Shown here piece after piece: positions 34,287 through 45,341 of a DNA stretch of 64,000 nt. The number at the start of each line of letters is the position of its first letter. Position 1 is the stretch's first letter. This stretch comes from Desulfoscipio gibsoniae DSM 7213. GTDB taxonomy: Bacteria > Bacillota > Desulfotomaculia > Desulfotomaculales > Desulfallaceae. The stretch lies in the NCBI RefSeq assembly GCF_000233715.2, contig NC_021184.1, positions 2,876,001 to 2,940,000 on the forward strand, in the 5' to 3' direction. Below the pieces are notes generated by a model. The model was not told the origin of the DNA and made no database searches. It was given only the letters and a program-made list of their open reading frames with translations. The position numbers and the translations under genes were made by a program.

Positions 34287-37200
34287 TTAATTGTTTGCCA
34301 GAAAAGCCTTTAACCTTTTCTCCAGCCGTTGATATTCCTCTTCAACTGTTTCTATCAGCTCGGTTGCTGCCTCTAATTCACCGGCTGCAGCCAAAATTTC
34401 CAGCTTTTTGCACAGTTCCGCAAATCCGGCGGCGCCCAGCAAGTAACCGCTGGATTTCATACCGTGGGCCTGCAGGCGCAAAGCTGCCGCATCCCAGCGT
34501 TGGAAGGCATTCCGGAGCGCGGTTAATTTGTCAGGCATATCTTGTAAGAATGTTTCAACTAATTCCACGAGAAAATCCTCATCCCCGCCGATAATATCCA
34601 GAAACTCCCGGCGCCTGCCAGGGTCAACAAACGCTGCCAGGTAGGAATCCACAACCCTGCTTACCGTCCTATCCGGAACCGGCTCATCTTGCGCCAGGGT
34701 GATATCATAATCAGGCAGCCAGCGGGCCAGAATTTTTTGTAAATCCGCCAGCCGGACCGGTTTGCTTAAATAATCATCCATCCCGGCGCTCAAACATTTT
34801 TCCCTCTCTCCCGTCATGACGCCCGCTGTCGTTGCAATAATGGGGGTTCGCCGTCCTCCTCCGGTAGCCTCAAGCCGGCGGATAGCGCCCGCCGTCTCGT
34901 AGCCGTCCATAACGGGCATCTGGCAATCCAGCAATACCAGGGTATATTTAGCAGAGGAAACGGCTTCCACCGCCTCCTTGCCGTTATTAACAATTTCAGC
35001 ACACAGGCCGAGCTGTTTTAACTGGGAAACAATTAACTTCTGGTTAATGGCATTGTCCTCCACCACCAGAATAGTGCCCGATTTATTTTTCCCTTTCATC
35101 AGCTCCACAGTCAATCCGGCCGGGTCATTGTTTTCAGCCGGTTTAACAGCGGCATGGCCTAGTTGCAAGGGAACTGTAAACCAGAAAGTTGTACCCCGGC
35201 CTTCCAGGCTTTCAAAACCAATTTGACCGTTCATCAGTTCCACCAGTCGCTTACAAATAGCCAAGCCCAAGCCCGAGCCCCCGTGTCTCCTGGTACTCGT
35301 ATGACCAACCTGGTAAAAAGGCTGAAATAAATCTTTTTTAGCCTGTGGCGGTATCCCGATACCGGTATCCCTAACTTCATAACGAAGGATTACGTGTTCC
35401 GGCTCCTCTTTTTCCAGCAAGACATGCAGCGACACTTCGCCTTGATCGGTAAATTTAACGGCATTGCCCACTAAATTTAACAGCACCTGGCTCAGGCGCA
35501 CCGGGTCGCCCCGCAACCAGGCGGGGATCTCCGGGGCGAGATGGGATTTGAGGGCAATGCCCTTGCTGTTGGCTTTAGGAATTAAAGAAGTAATCACGGT
35601 TTTTTCCAGGGATGGAAGATCAAAATCCGTCACTTCCAGTTTTAATTTGCCCTCTTCGATCTTTCTAAAGTCCAGGATGTCATCAATTACCGTCATGAGC
35701 AAATCGGATGATTCTTTAACAATAGATATGTATTCCCGCTGTTCTTTATTGAGCGACGTTTGCAGCATCAGTTCGGTCATACCGATAATGCCGTGCAGGG
35801 GTGTCCGTATTTCATGGCTCATCACCGCCAGGAAATCGCTTTTAGCGCGGTTCGCCGCATCAGCCTCGTCTTTGGCCTGTTTTAGTTGTTGATTGGCCTG
35901 CTGCAACTGGCTTGTTCTTTCTGTAACCGTTTGTTCCAGGGTCTGGCTCCACCTGGATATCTGATCCCTGGATTTTTCCAGGTTGGCGTACAACCGGGCG
36001 TTTTCAATGGAAATGGCTATTTGGGAAGACAATAACCTCAACATTTCCACCCGGCCAGGGGTAAATGCGCCCGTGAACAGGTTGTTTTCCAGGTAAAGTA
36101 TGCCGGTTGTCTTTCCCTTGCCGATAACGGGCAGGCAAATTACCGACTTGGGACGGTATTTGGAGATATATTCATCCTGGGTGAATATTCCTTCCCGCGC
36201 AGCATCATGGAGCACTACAAATTCCCCGGTCCGGAACACGTAATATACGATAGCCTCGGAAAGATACCCGCATTGTCTGAGAGGAACGGATACCCGGATA
36301 ACCGGCGGCCCTTCGCCCGTACCTCCGTCTCCTGAAGACGAGTTCAGGGGCATGTCTTCCCCGTTTGTGGAGACCGATGCTTCTATGCTGAGCCCACCTT
36401 CACTCTCCATGATAAAATAGCCTTTTTGCGCTCCGACGTTCTCCAAGATTATTTTCATCATTTTTTGCAGCAGCCGGTCCAGAACAATTTCTCCGGAAAG
36501 CACCTGTGAGACCTTTACTATTGAAGCCAGGTCCAGTTGACTTGCTCCTGTTCCGGTAAGTCCGGCGGTTGCCGAGAACAATTGAGGCAACATTTGCTCC
36601 AGGTTGTCCGCTATCCGTTCAGCACCCCAGGTACGGTATTCCACACATGCCTTTTGCATATAAGGCCCGGCAATGTTCGCTTTGCCCGCCGCCAGCCAGA
36701 ACCTGGCCGCCAGTTCATTGCCCAGGGCTGCGTTTTGTATATATTCGTTTTCTCCCGCGGACGCAATGGCTTGGTCGTAGAGTTCTATTGCGGCAGCAGT
36801 TTCTTTACCGGTTATCCGTACCGTTTCAGCCGCCACCAGGTAATACTTGTGCAAATAATTCTGCGGGCAGGAAGCGGCCCATTTTTTCAACTGCCGCTGG
36901 TTTTTTTTGATTATTTTCAAGTAATTCTTTTTTTGCTTCTTATTTAATTGCCCGTAAGAGGCAGTTATAATCAATGATTGCCATAATACATACTCTGTGG
37001 CCAGAGGCATACCCCGAACTGAATTGGTAATGTCTAAATCAATCTCCCGCAGCACCTCTAAAGCTTTTATATACTCACCTTCAAAATAGAAGGATTGCAT
37101 TTTAAACAAATAATAAGCCATAACAGCCATACCGTTTCGTTGTTCGATTATTTCCCGGGTCAAAGTATCTTTTTCACCGGAAAGAAAAGGTTGGGGAGAT

Positions 37201-40200
37201 TCACCCCTGAGATACTTTACAAACCTCTGGGCCAAGAGAAAAAACCTTGACGTATTTTCAAGCTTGAACCTGTCGGTAAATTCCAGATATGAAATGCTTT
37301 CCTCATAAATCCCTTCCAGATGCTCCCCTAATACAATTTTATTTTGCACCATGCGTCCCGTTATACCCGCGACCATGTAAAATTCACCGGCATCCAGAGC
37401 ATATTGCTTTGCCCGGGTTAAGTAATCAATGCTTTTATGCAAATGTTCTCCCCAATGGTTGAGGTATACGGCCACCGTATAATAAACCCTGCACTTAACC
37501 GGGTAATTGTTATCCCTGTCGGCCAGTTTCATTGATACTGATTGCAGTTCCCGTACAGCCTTAAAGTCCTGCAATATCCCGCCGGCAATGATACCGTACC
37601 CGGCGTAAGCCAGGGCGGAATGATCCGTATTACCATATTTAAGAGAAAGGCCGGACATTTTCAACAGCATGAGTATAAACAATTGGGGGTTGCTTAAACT
37701 GGCGGCCGGAACCAGGTTGTTAAGCTGGTCCATTATTTTGATAACACGCAGATCATTCATTACCGGTAATGCAAGCAAGTTTTTAATCTTTTGAGCAGGC
37801 AGACGCCCCTTGAGCCATAGAACTTCTTTTAAAACACTAAATTTATCGGGGTGTTGGGGTAATTTAAATCCCAGTTCCTTAAGACCCATGAGACCGAATT
37901 TAAATATATCCGCGTATTTTAAAGCATTGGCGGCAATAAGGGCTTTCATGGCCAACACATCGGATCTGTCCGGCTTGGATTTGGCCCTGGCCAGTAACTT
38001 TTCAAACAAACAGTCCCCCTCAGCCGCTTTTCCGCACTGGTAAAGACACTGGCAGAGTTCCAGATGCAGCTCAAAGGTCAGGCGGTACTGCCCGTTCCAG
38101 GCGTCTGACGGTAAAAATTTTTCACCCGCCTCCAAATAGTGCAGAGCCGCTTCAAATGCGGTTGAGATTTTAGCTTTTCTGGCCGCCATTAAATTGTATT
38201 CGGCCAGTTTAACCCTCTCTCTCTGTTCAGTAATCAATTCCGGCCCGACATTAAGGTAATCAACTATTTTGAAAATGTTCTTTTCCGGGAAAACCTGTTC
38301 CGTTTGCTGCAGCATTATTCTTCCTATCCTATGCTGGATCCGGTTTTTCTCTTCGCCGGGCCAAAGAGAACTCACCGCCTGGTACACACGGTCATGCAAA
38401 AATTCACAGGATTCCGGAGTATAGACCAAAGACTTCATTTCCTTACCACCGGTATTACTGTGTTTCGGGGAAGCGGCAACGGGTTGTATAACTCCCATGT
38501 GTACGGCCGGCAAAATATCGCCGGTTATTTGCTCAATTGATTGCCTCATGATCAGAGATAACATCTTTAATTCAAAAACTCTACCGACACAGGCGGCAAA
38601 CTTTAATACTTCCCTAGTTCTTGCAGGGAGTTTTTGTACTCTGTTTATTACCAGTTCGATTACGTTATCCCGGGCCTTGAGCTGTTGCAGACCGCTGATA
38701 TCCCATTTCCAGCTACGTTCCCGCCAGTTAAAATACAGAGAGCCATTTTCAAAGATATCATGCAACAATTGCTTGGTGTAAAAGGGGTTACCGGCTGATT
38801 TTTGAAACAATGCCTCTGCCAGGGGATAAGCAGCTTGCTCCGTACAATTAAGGGTTTCTACCAGCAACTGCTCGATGCAACTTTGATTTAACGGCTCCAG
38901 CTTGATTTCATGAACAGGCACCCTGGATTTTTTCATTTCTCTGACTAATGCCAGCAACGGGTGAGTATCTGTCAACTCGTTATCCCGGTAAGCGGCAATC
39001 AACAGAAGGTACTTTATTTCATTATTATTAATTATGTAATTTATTTGCTGCATAGAGGCGGTATCGGACCATTGCAAATCGTCTATAAAGATGACCAGGG
39101 GGTGAGCTTGCGCGGCAAACACTTGTAAAAACTTGATTAACACAAGCTGGAAACGGTTTTGCGATTCAAGGGGGGGTAATTTGTGGACGAAAGGTTGCGG
39201 GCCTGTAATCAATTCTATTTCCGGAATTAAATCAATAATAATTTGCCCGTTGGGTCCGAAAGCTTTTAAAATTTTATCTTTCCACAAGGCAATTTGTTCT
39301 TCGTTTTCTCCCAGGATTTGCCGAACAAGTTTTCGTATGGCTTGAATCAATGAAGCGTAAGGAATGTTGCGTTGAAATTGATCAAACTTCCCTGCAACAA
39401 AATAACCACGCTTTTGTACAGGTTCAACTATTTCATTTATTAATGAAGTTTTGCCTATCCCCGTATACCCGGCAACCAATATCAATTCCACGGCACCCCG
39501 GCTCACTCGCTCAAAGCCATCCAGGAGAGTGTTTATTTCTTTGTCCCGACCATAAATTTTGGGTGATATTTGAAATCTGCCGGAAATATCCTGGCTGCCA
39601 AGTTCAAAAACCTTTATTTTGCCGTATGTTTGAAGCTGGTCGAGACACATTTGCAAATCTTCTTCTACACCGACGGCACTTTGGTATCGCTCTTCCACAT
39701 TCTTGGCCAGTAGTTTCATTATTATATTTGAGATTGCTTCAGGTATGTTGGAACTAACCATATGTGGTGACAGGGGCGTTTTGGCTATATGGGAATGCAC
39801 CAGTTCCAGCACATCACCGGCAACAAAAGGCAGCCCGCCCGTTAACATTTCATAAAAAGTTACGCCCAGCGAGTACAGATCGGCCCTGAAATCCACAGGC
39901 CGGTTCATTCTGCCTGTCTGTTCCGGGGCTATATAGGCAAGCGTTCCCTCGGGGTTTTGGGGGTTGCCTGTTGCAGAGTTTTCCAGGGTTAATACTGAAG
40001 AAAGGCCGAAATCAATAATTTGCACCCGGCCGTTTTCCCGGTTCCAGGTGATATTGGACGGGTTGATATCCTTGTGCACGATACCGCACCGGTGAATATC
40101 GCCAAGTAAACTGGTAGTTTTAACGGCGAGGTTGATAAAAGTAGGCCAATCAATTGTCTCGAAAGGCAGTATTTTATCCAACGATGTACCGCCGGTATCT

Positions 40201-40448
40201 TCCAGGACCATAAACAGGTAATTTTGGTATTCTTCCAACCCATACGCTGTTACAACGCCTTTCGACCGCAGGTGACAAATAATTTCATACTCCCGTTTGA
40301 AACGCATTATTTCATCAGGTACGGAATGTTTGGTGTTTAAAACCTTAAGGATAACCGGTTGGTTATCAATATCGGAAACCGCGCGGCAAACAATCGACCT
40401 TTTATTATAAAGTTGTTCCACTATGCGAAAGTTGGGAATATTAATCAT
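34287..40448 (-). CDS. Giant Ser/Thr kinase - ATPase - GAF - hybrid histidine kinase - receiver - HPt protein
   Basis: 2053-residue cytoplasmic signalling protein. Order: eukaryotic-type protein kinase (about 8-270; catalytic loop [17 protein letters not shown]), STAND/AAA-type ATPase (Walker [14 protein letters not shown] near 331; [10 protein letters not shown]), a long helical TPR-like region (about 640-1290), GAF domain (about 1330-1480), coiled coil, HisKA with phospho-His in [14 protein letters not shown] (about 1544), HATPase ([22 protein letters not shown]), receiver ([11 protein letters not shown], Asp in [13 protein letters not shown] near 1839), and a C-terminal HPt (His in [11 protein letters not shown] near 1994). 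Such trifunctional proteins are known in Cyanobacteria, Myxobacteria and some Firmicutes. No DNA-binding output is adjacent; its HPt could feed the orphan regulator at 21640-22353 (inference). Cotranscribed with the DUF1836 gene 34 bases upstream. Confidence 0.92.
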   Translation of the reverse strand: MINIPNFRIVEQLYNKRSIVCRAVSDIDNQPVILKVLNTKHSVPDEIMRFKREYEIICHLRSKGVVTAYGLEEYQNYLFMVLEDTGGTSLDKILPFETIDWPTFINLAVKTTSLLGDIHRCGIVHKDINPSNITWNRENGRVQIIDFGLSSVLTLENSATGNPQNPEGTLAYIAPEQTGRMNRPVDFRADLYSLGVTFYEMLTGGLPFVAGDVLELVHSHIAKTPLSPHMVSSNIPEAISNIIMKLLAKNVEERYQSAVGVEEDLQMCLDQLQTYGKIKVFELGSQDISGRFQISPKIYGRDKEINTLLDGFERVSRGAVELILVAGYTGIGKTSLINEIVEPVQKRGYFVAGKFDQFQRNIPYASLIQAIRKLVRQILGENEEQIALWKDKILKAFGPNGQIIIDLIPEIELITGPQPFVHKLPPLESQNRFQLVLIKFLQVFAAQAHPLVIFIDDLQWSDTASMQQINYIINNNEIKYLLLIAAYRDNELTDTHPLLALVREMKKSRVPVHEIKLEPLNQSCIEQLLVETLNCTEQAAYPLAEALFQKSAGNPFYTKQLLHDIFENGSLYFNWRERSWKWDISGLQQLKARDNVIELVINRVQKLPARTREVLKFAACVGRVFELKMLSLIMRQSIEQITGDILPAVHMGVIQPVAASPKHSNTGGKEMKSLVYTPESCEFLHDRVYQAVSSLWPGEEKNRIQHRIGRIMLQQTEQVFPEKNIFKIVDYLNVGPELITEQRERVKLAEYNLMAARKAKISTAFEAALHYLEAGEKFLPSDAWNGQYRLTFELHLELCQCLYQCGKAAEGDCLFEKLLARAKSKPDRSDVLAMKALIAANALKYADIFKFGLMGLKELGFKLPQHPDKFSVLKEVLWLKGRLPAQKIKNLLALPVMNDLRVIKIMDQLNNLVPAASLSNPQLFILMLLKMSGLSLKYGNTDHSALAYAGYGIIAGGILQDFKAVRELQSVSMKLADRDNNYPVKCRVYYTVAVYLNHWGEHLHKSIDYLTRAKQYALDAGEFYMVAGITGRMVQNKIVLGEHLEGIYEESISYLEFTDRFKLENTSRFFLLAQRFVKYLRGESPQPFLSGEKDTLTREIIEQRNGMAVMAYYLFKMQSFYFEGEYIKALEVLREIDLDITNSVRGMPLATEYVLWQSLIITASYGQLNKKQKKNYLKIIKKNQRQLKKWAASCPQNYLHKYYLVAAETVRITGKETAAAIELYDQAIASAGENEYIQNAALGNELAARFWLAAGKANIAGPYMQKACVEYRTWGAERIADNLEQMLPQLFSATAGLTGTGASQLDLASIVKVSQVLSGEIVLDRLLQKMMKIILENVGAQKGYFIMESEGGLSIEASVSTNGEDMPLNSSSGDGGTGEGPPVIRVSVPLRQCGYLSEAIVYYVFRTGEFVVLHDAAREGIFTQDEYISKYRPKSVICLPVIGKGKTTGILYLENNLFTGAFTPGRVEMLRLLSSQIAISIENARLYANLEKSRDQISRWSQTLEQTVTERTSQLQQANQQLKQAKDEADAANRAKSDFLAVMSHEIRTPLHGIIGMTELMLQTSLNKEQREYISIVKESSDLLMTVIDDILDFRKIEEGKLKLEVTDFDLPSLEKTVITSLIPKANSKGIALKSHLAPEIPAWLRGDPVRLSQVLLNLVGNAVKFTDQGEVSLHVLLEKEEPEHVILRYEVRDTGIGIPPQAKKDLFQPFYQVGHTSTRRHGGSGLGLAICKRLVELMNGQIGFESLEGRGTTFWFTVPLQLGHAAVKPAENNDPAGLTVELMKGKNKSGTILVVEDNAINQKLIVSQLKQLGLCAEIVNNGKEAVEAVSSAKYTLVLLDCQMPVMDGYETAGAIRRLEATGGGRRTPIIATTAGVMTGEREKCLSAGMDDYLSKPVRLADLQKILARWLPDYDITLAQDEPVPDRTVSRVVDSYLAAFVDPGRRREFLDIIGGDEDFLVELVETFLQDMPDKLTALRNAFQRWDAAALRLQAHGMKSSGYLLGAAGFAELCKKLEILAAAGELEAATELIETVEEEYQRLEKRLKAFLANN

Positions 40449-40482
40449 ATGTCCTCGCTTCCTAAATCCGGGATAATAAAAG

Positions 40483-41079
40483 TTAATTAAAATAATTATC
40501 GACTATCTTCTCCGCCAACCGTTTTACTGCATTGGCCTGTGCTATCAACATCAAAACCGTTAAAAATATCTCAGCCTGATCCTGGCTCCTTTCTTCGGAT
40601 ATATATTTGGTTTTTTCCTTGATCAGCTTGAATTTTTCATTAAAAGTACTGCAAAACTCTTCAAACTCATCCTCTTTCAATTCCAGATAGGTTGCATAAA
40701 TCTCTTCCAGCGGAATAATATCGTCATCCCGGCTGTTTATATCATTCAAAATGGGCGTAAAAACAGCCCGAATGTCGTTAATTGATAAGATGTTTTTCAA
40801 ATTATAAATCAAGATCAATAAAATGATGTGTTCTTTAGTATACTTTTTGTTTTTAGGCGGGTGCAATATTCCATTTTTTATATAGTTATTGATCATGGTT
40901 TTGGTAAAAACCTTATCATCTGAGCCTCTTTTCAAGTGGCTTAGCTTACTTTCCAGAAAACCCAGTATTTGTTCCATATATAATTCAAGATCCGGGATTT
41001 CGGAAAGTTTAATTTCATCCGTTAAGAACAGTTCATCTCCGATCTTCTCCAATATTTTATCATTTAGTTCCAGATTCAT
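40483..41079 (-). CDS. DUF1836-family MerR-like regulator
   Basis: A 198-residue soluble protein whose N-terminal half fits DUF1836: [42 protein letters not shown] read in pieces, and [17 protein letters not shown]. The KxxINNYIKxGIL..P..K.Y...H pattern is that of a MerR-like winged helix binding DNA. The C-terminal half is helical. Start ATG lies behind a GAGGTGATTGTGGG region. It ends 34 bases before the giant kinase gene and is probably in the same transcript, perhaps its regulator. DNA target unknown. Confidence 0.8.
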   Translation of the reverse strand: MNLELNDKILEKIGDELFLTDEIKLSEIPDLELYMEQILGFLESKLSHLKRGSDDKVFTKTMINNYIKNGILHPPKNKKYTKEHIILLILIYNLKNILSINDIRAVFTPILNDINSRDDDIIPLEEIYATYLELKEDEFEEFCSTFNEKFKLIKEKTKYISEERSQDQAEIFLTVLMLIAQANAVKRLAEKIVDNYFN

Positions 41080-41601
41080 CCCACAATCACCTCAACTGCA
41101 TTATATGGCTTTTAATACTACTTGTCAATATTTTAAAACTCTTTAGCGTGTTATACATAACAATATTGTGAAATATTTTAAGCATTTGATAGATTTTTAA
41201 TAAAAATCTATCGTAGCTTGCAAAACCATGGATTACTTCATTATATCTGGCATAAAAGGCTATTGAATACTATAATACCATGTGATAATATCTATATAAG
41301 ATAAGACATAGTATTTAAAACTACATTTAGAGCTTAATAGATACTACAAACCCGTTTTTCATAACACATCTTGGCACATTATAAGAACAGCTTGATTTAG
41401 TCATGAAGGTCGGCCCGCCAAGGGGTCCCGGTTTTCCAGCCTGGATACCAAGAATAATGCATAAGCCGGCAAATGCTAAAAAGCAAAGGAGGGGGTTGCT
41501 AAATATAAAAGCATATAAGGCCGAAAAAAAGTATATTTTGCGAACTCTAAGATGTAACATTTGTCGTCTTTCGGATACTGAATAAAGGAGCGTGGTTTAA
41601 T
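41080..41601. other. 522-base intergenic region, divergent DUF1836 / ECF sigma
   Basis: A/T-rich gap between divergently read genes. No convincing gene; short frames here have no ribosome sites and no family resemblance. Just before the sigma gene, GAAC at about 41542 and CGTC at about 41564 form a possible ECF-type -35/-10 pair, which would allow autoregulation of the sigma factor; the match is weak. Confidence 0.3.
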
Positions 41602-42117
41602 ATGACTGCGTCAGCCATGGAAAAAATATACCACCACTATAGCGGTCCGGTATTCCGTTACTTTTACCGTATGGGCGGAGATTACAACCTGGCGGAAGAG
41701 TTGACTCAGGAAACGTTCTATCGAGTCTTGGTTTCCCTAAAAAGATATCGTGGTGAATCTACCCTTTCCACCTGGCTGTTTCGTATCGCCTTTCATGTAT
41801 ATACCGTTAATTTGCGCAGCCACTTCCGGAGCCGCTGCCTGCCCCTGGATCAGGATATCCCGGACATGGGAAGGTTCGGTGACCCGGTACGCAGCCTGGA
41901 AAAGGCTGAAAACCATCAGTTGATCTCGCTGGCTCTGCAACAGCTGCCCGCAGGGTACCGGACAGTAATTGTGCTCCGGATATTTGAAGGGCTGTCCTTC
42001 GAAGAAATCGGCGCAGTATTGAACAAATCCCCATCTACAACCCGGGTAGCTCTTTCCCGGGCCAGGCAAAGGTATCGACAGGTCTACAATCAATTAGCCA
42101 ACGGTTATTCCGATTGA
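41602..42117 (+). CDS. ECF-type RNA polymerase sigma factor
   Basis: 171 residues with the sigma-70 region 2 (MEKIYHHYSGPVFRYFYRMGG, DYNLAEELTQETFYRVL, STLSTWLFRIAFHVY) and region 4 (LPAGYRTVIVLRIFEGLSFEEIG, SPSTTRVALSRARQ) and nothing else, as in ECF (SigW-like) factors. ATG 41602 lies behind AAAGGAG at somewhat long spacing; an internal ATG at 41617 is possible. No anti-sigma gene is adjacent. Downstream on the same strand are pspA, nfeD and flotillin, a set that in Bacillus is under SigW control, so this factor probably controls an envelope-stress operon. Confidence 0.9.
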   Translation: MTASAMEKIYHHYSGPVFRYFYRMGGDYNLAEELTQETFYRVLVSLKRYRGESTLSTWLFRIAFHVYTVNLRSHFRSRCLPLDQDIPDMGRFGDPVRSLEKAENHQLISLALQQLPAGYRTVIVLRIFEGLSFEEIGAVLNKSPSTTRVALSRARQRYRQVYNQLANGYSD

Positions 42118-42193
42118 TGGCATTTAATCATATATGCAAGCTTTTAATAATAAACACCATATGAAATATAAAATAAATTAAGGAGGCGGTATT

Positions 42194-42865
42194 GTGGGGT
42201 TGTTTAAAAGAATCGGTGACAACATCAGGGCCAATCTGAACAGTTTGCTCGATAAGGCGGAAGACCCGGTAAAAATGCTGGAACAGTACCTGCGGGACAT
42301 GGAGGATGATATTGCTGACGCCGAGATGGCCGTGGCCAAGCAAATCGCTGTAGTTAAGCGTTTAGAAAGCTCTGCCAAAGACGCCCTGGAGATGATGGAA
42401 AAAAGGACAGCCCAGGCCGTGCAAGCTCTTAAAGAAACCCGCGAAGACCTGGCCAGAAAAGCTCTGGAAGACAAAAAAATTCATGCCGGCAAGGCCGCGG
42501 ATTACCAGGCACAATACGAGCGCGCCCGGGAAGTGGCGGATAGTCTAAAAAAACAGCTGCAGGATATGAAAGATGAATTTGAAAAAATGCAGGCTAAAAA
42601 AGCTACGCTTGCAGCCAGAAACCAGGCAGCCAAAGCGCAAAAGGAAATCAATAAAACAATGTCCGGATTTGGCAGTGACACTGCCCGTAAAGGTTTTGAT
42701 CGCATGGAAGCCAAAGTGCTGCAAAACGAAGCTGAAGCGGCGGCCGGCCTTGAGCTGAGCGGTTTAAGCAAAAGCCTGGACCAGGAACTTGCCGAACTGG
42801 GCAGCAGTGCCGGTGAAATTGAAGAAGAGCTGGCACGTTTAAAAGCAGACATACAAAAAAAATGA
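42194..42865 (+). CDS. pspA: PspA/IM30-family phage-shock protein
   Basis: Peripheral membrane protein of 223 residues, almost entirely helical coiled coil. It begins GLFKRIGDNIRANLNSLLDKAEDP in pieces (amphipathic helix that senses membrane stress, then the PspA family start) and continues with KMLEQYLRDMEDDIADAE. ESCRT-III-like PspA proteins form scaffolds that repair membranes. Start GTG 42194 behind AGGAGG. It lies 76 bases after the sigma gene and before nfeD-flotillin. Confidence 0.92.
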   Translation: MGLFKRIGDNIRANLNSLLDKAEDPVKMLEQYLRDMEDDIADAEMAVAKQIAVVKRLESSAKDALEMMEKRTAQAVQALKETREDLARKALEDKKIHAGKAADYQAQYERAREVADSLKKQLQDMKDEFEKMQAKKATLAARNQAAKAQKEINKTMSGFGSDTARKGFDRMEAKVLQNEAEAAAGLELSGLSKSLDQELAELGSSAGEIEEELARLKADIQKK

Positions 42866-42941
42866 ATGATTAAAATTTTGCTCTAATAAGGGAGGTGGCA
42901 CATCTAAAAGATGAATTATCCACGGACAAAGGGTGGTTAAA

Positions 42942-43499
42942 ATGCTGCTGAAAGCTTTTCAATTGTGCTTCTGGGTAGGTGTACTTTTTACCGCAGTATC
43001 GTTTATACTCGGACAACTTTTTGATTTGACGGAGTTTGATGCTGATTTTGATACGGACTCGGATACAAATACAACCGGCAGCGGTAAAGGCGAAACCATA
43101 ATATCGCCGTTCAAGCCGGTGGTAATAGCAGCGTTTATTACCGTATTCGGCGGAGTGGGCATTATCGGCCTGCATTATCTGGAACTTGGCGCGCTGATTA
43201 CCCTGGCAATGGCCTTAGTCTCGGCTTTGTCAACCTCATTTTTAATGTACAGATTTCTGATTGTTCCATTGTATAAAGCTCAAAGCACCAGTGCTGTGTC
43301 TCAAAAAGAGCTGATCGGTTTTCCGGCAAAAGTACAGCTGGATATTAAGGGTGGCGGTTTTGGCCGTATCACTTATATCGTCAATAACAATACATATTCC
43401 GCCCCGGCCAAATCCGTAGACAACGAGGAAATATTAAAGGGGTCCAAAGTAGCCATTGTGGATATTAACAAAAATATTTTTATGGTAACCAAAATGTAG
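42942..43499 (+). CDS. NfeD-like membrane protein (YuaF class)
   Basis: About 185 residues with three transmembrane helices (about 8-30, 65-85, 92-115) and a C-terminal OB-fold domain (IGFPAKVQLDIKGGGFGRI, NNNTYSAPAKS) typical of NfeD proteins that partner flotillin. ATG 42942 has AAGGGTGG five bases upstream; a GTG at 42933 is in frame but lacks spacing. An acidic loop (FDADFDTDSDTNTTG) lies between helices 1 and 2. It ends 13 bases before the flotillin gene. Confidence 0.82.
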   Translation: MLLKAFQLCFWVGVLFTAVSFILGQLFDLTEFDADFDTDSDTNTTGSGKGETIISPFKPVVIAAFITVFGGVGIIGLHYLELGALITLAMALVSALSTSFLMYRFLIVPLYKAQSTSAVSQKELIGFPAKVQLDIKGGGFGRITYIVNNNTYSAPAKSVDNEEILKGSKVAIVDINKNIFMVTKM

Positions 43500-43512
43500 A
43501 GGAGGCTTACGT

Positions 43513-44946
43513 ATGTTCTGGATTGCTGTTGGCATTGTTGCGGTACTGGTTCTTTTATCAATCAGCGTGGCCACGATGTGGAAAAAAGCTCCGCAGGATA
43601 AAGCACTTGTGGTTACAGGTTTGAAAAGACGGGTTATCTCCGGTGGCGGCGGTTTTGTCATTCCACTGCTGGAACGGGCGGATAAAATTTCGCTGGAAAA
43701 TATGAAAATAAGCGTAGAGACCAGGGGCGCGTTAACAGAACAGGGTGTTGATATTAAAGCCGATGGTGTGGCGGTTATTAAAGTTAAATCTGATAAAGAG
43801 TCTATTCTTTCGGCTCTGGAGCAGTTTAACACAGGTAAAGAGAACGAAACTATCAACGTAATTAAAGATACCGCCAAGGATGTCCTGGAAGGCAAACTGC
43901 GGGAAATTATATCCAAACTTACCGTGGAAGAAATCTATAAGGACAGAGAGAAATTTGCCTCTCAAGTACAGGAAGTGGCCGCAGTAGACCTGGCGGAAAT
44001 GGGCCTGGAGATCAAAGCGTTTACCATCAGGGACATTTCCGACGATAACGGCTATTTGGAGGCTCTGGGTAAGAAACGAATTGCTGAAGTTAAACGCGAT
44101 GCCAACATTGCCGAGGCGGAATCCTTAAAAGAAACCAATATCCGCACTGCAGAAGCCAACCGGCTTGGTGAAGAGGCGCAGCTGCTGGCCGAAACCCAAA
44201 TTGCCGAGGCGACCAAGGAAAAAGAACTAAAAGTTACTCAATACAGGCAAGAACAGGAGACGAAAAAGGCCAGTGCCGACCTGGCTTATGATATAGAGGC
44301 CAATAAGGTCAAGCAAAATGTTGAACAGGAAAAAATGCAGATTGAGATCGTCAGGAAGAAAAAAGAAATTGAAATTGCGGAACAAGAAGCGCTGCGCAGG
44401 GAAAGGGAACTTCAAGCGACTATTAAATTACAGGCCGATGCCGAAAAGTACAGCCAGGAAAAGCAGGCGGAAGCTATAAAATTTAAGGATATCCAGGATG
44501 CCCAGGCCCGGGCTGAAGGTATCAAACTGCTTGGTGAAGCCAATGCCCAGGCCAAAAGGATGGAAGGCGACGCTGAAGTGGAAGTGATCCGTAAAAAAGG
44601 TGAAGCCGAAGCCGAAATTTTACTGAAAAGAGCGGAAGCGTTCAAGCAATTTAACGATGCGGCTATGGCCCAAATGATTATTGATAAACTGCCCGAGATT
44701 GCTAAAAGCATTGCCGAACCCCTTTCCAGAGTTGAGAAAATTGTCATCGTAGATTCCGGAAACGGCCAGGGTCAAGGTGCCGCCAAAGTTTCCGGCTACA
44801 TTACCGACATTATGGCCACTCTGCCTGAAACAGTGAAGGGCCTCACCGGTTACGACCTGATGGATTTGTTTAAAAAAGGCATACCGGGAACAACGGCTGC
44901 GGAAGAAGGCAGTCAATCAGTTGAAATCATTGATAAAAGCAGCTAA
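43513..44946 (+). CDS. floT: Flotillin (FloT/YuaG-like) membrane-microdomain scaffold
   Basis: 477 residues: N-terminal membrane hairpin (about 3-22), SPFH/PHB domain (about 25-200; KALVVTGLKRRVISGGGGFVIP in pieces, LEGKLREIISKLTVEEIY) and a long coiled-coil flotillin domain rich in EA repeats (AEAESLKETNIRTAEANRL, AEGIKLLGEANAQAKRME). The C-terminus has the assembly segment ITDIMATLPETVKGLTGYDL. Organises lipid microdomains. ATG 43513 behind GAGGAGG. Ends the pspA-nfeD-floT operon; a terminator follows at 45021-45041. Confidence 0.95.
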   Translation: MFWIAVGIVAVLVLLSISVATMWKKAPQDKALVVTGLKRRVISGGGGFVIPLLERADKISLENMKISVETRGALTEQGVDIKADGVAVIKVKSDKESILSALEQFNTGKENETINVIKDTAKDVLEGKLREIISKLTVEEIYKDREKFASQVQEVAAVDLAEMGLEIKAFTIRDISDDNGYLEALGKKRIAEVKRDANIAEAESLKETNIRTAEANRLGEEAQLLAETQIAEATKEKELKVTQYRQEQETKKASADLAYDIEANKVKQNVEQEKMQIEIVRKKKEIEIAEQEALRRERELQATIKLQADAEKYSQEKQAEAIKFKDIQDAQARAEGIKLLGEANAQAKRMEGDAEVEVIRKKGEAEAEILLKRAEAFKQFNDAAMAQMIIDKLPEIAKSIAEPLSRVEKIVIVDSGNGQGQGAAKVSGYITDIMATLPETVKGLTGYDLMDLFKKGIPGTTAAEEGSQSVEIIDKSS

Positions 44947-45020
44947 GCAGAAATAAAGGATTATAGTAAATTTAGTTGATTGATAAACTAATTGGTACTT
45001 AAAATATATGATTTGTAAAG

Positions 45021-45041
45021 ACAGGCGCTATAAGCGCCTGT
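45021..45041 (+). terminator. Intrinsic terminator of the flotillin operon
   Basis: Perfect 8-bp stem ACAGGCGC/GCGCCTGT with a TATAA loop followed by TGTATTATT; 75 bases after the flotillin stop codon. Confidence 0.7.
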
Positions 45042-45138
45042 TGTATTATTGGCTTAGCTTTTATGACAGTGCCACGAGTCATCAGTCCGCCCATTTCCAT
45101 CGCAAGCCTTTACTGGTATTAACACCTACTCCAGAATC

Positions 45139-45330
45139 TCAACGAACCCCCGGGTACGCCAACCCCATTTCCATTGTTACATTTCCCGGCGGGGATTTAC
45201 TAATTGTGCTCAATTCGGTCGCGTCACCCAGCCACTTTTTAGACAGGTTTTCAATGAGCTTGTAAGTAATAATCGCAGGCCCATATATGGGGCTGCTCTC
45301 GAAACAAACGCCTGTTTTTATCGTAAAATT
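45139..45330 (-). pseudogene. Fragment of a PEP-synthase/PPDK-family gene
   Basis: The minus-strand frame reads TYKLIENLSKKWLGDATEL followed by SPPGNVTMEMGLAYPGVR and a stop. This resembles the KxENLIEKWLGDAxELxxL...P.NVTTEMGLAL stretch of the pyruvate phosphate dikinase/PEP synthase family. Only about 60 residues of an enzyme normally near 850 survive, without a start, so it is a relic. It lies in the gap between the flotillin terminator and the MacB gene, just downstream of the latter on the same strand. Confidence 0.45.
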
Positions 45331-45341
45331 TAATCTTTTGT

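Noticed and set aside
41327-41560. 77-residue minus-strand frame in the DUF1836/ECF gap
   Set aside because: No ribosome site or recognisable domain; translation is compositionally random.
42178-42852. Minus-strand frames opposite pspA
   Set aside because: Ser/Ala-rich antisense translation of a coiled-coil gene; no starts or motifs.
45008-45265. 85-residue plus-strand frame after flotillin
   Set aside because: Begins in front of the flotillin terminator hairpin and is antisense to the PEP-synthase-like relic; no ribosome site.
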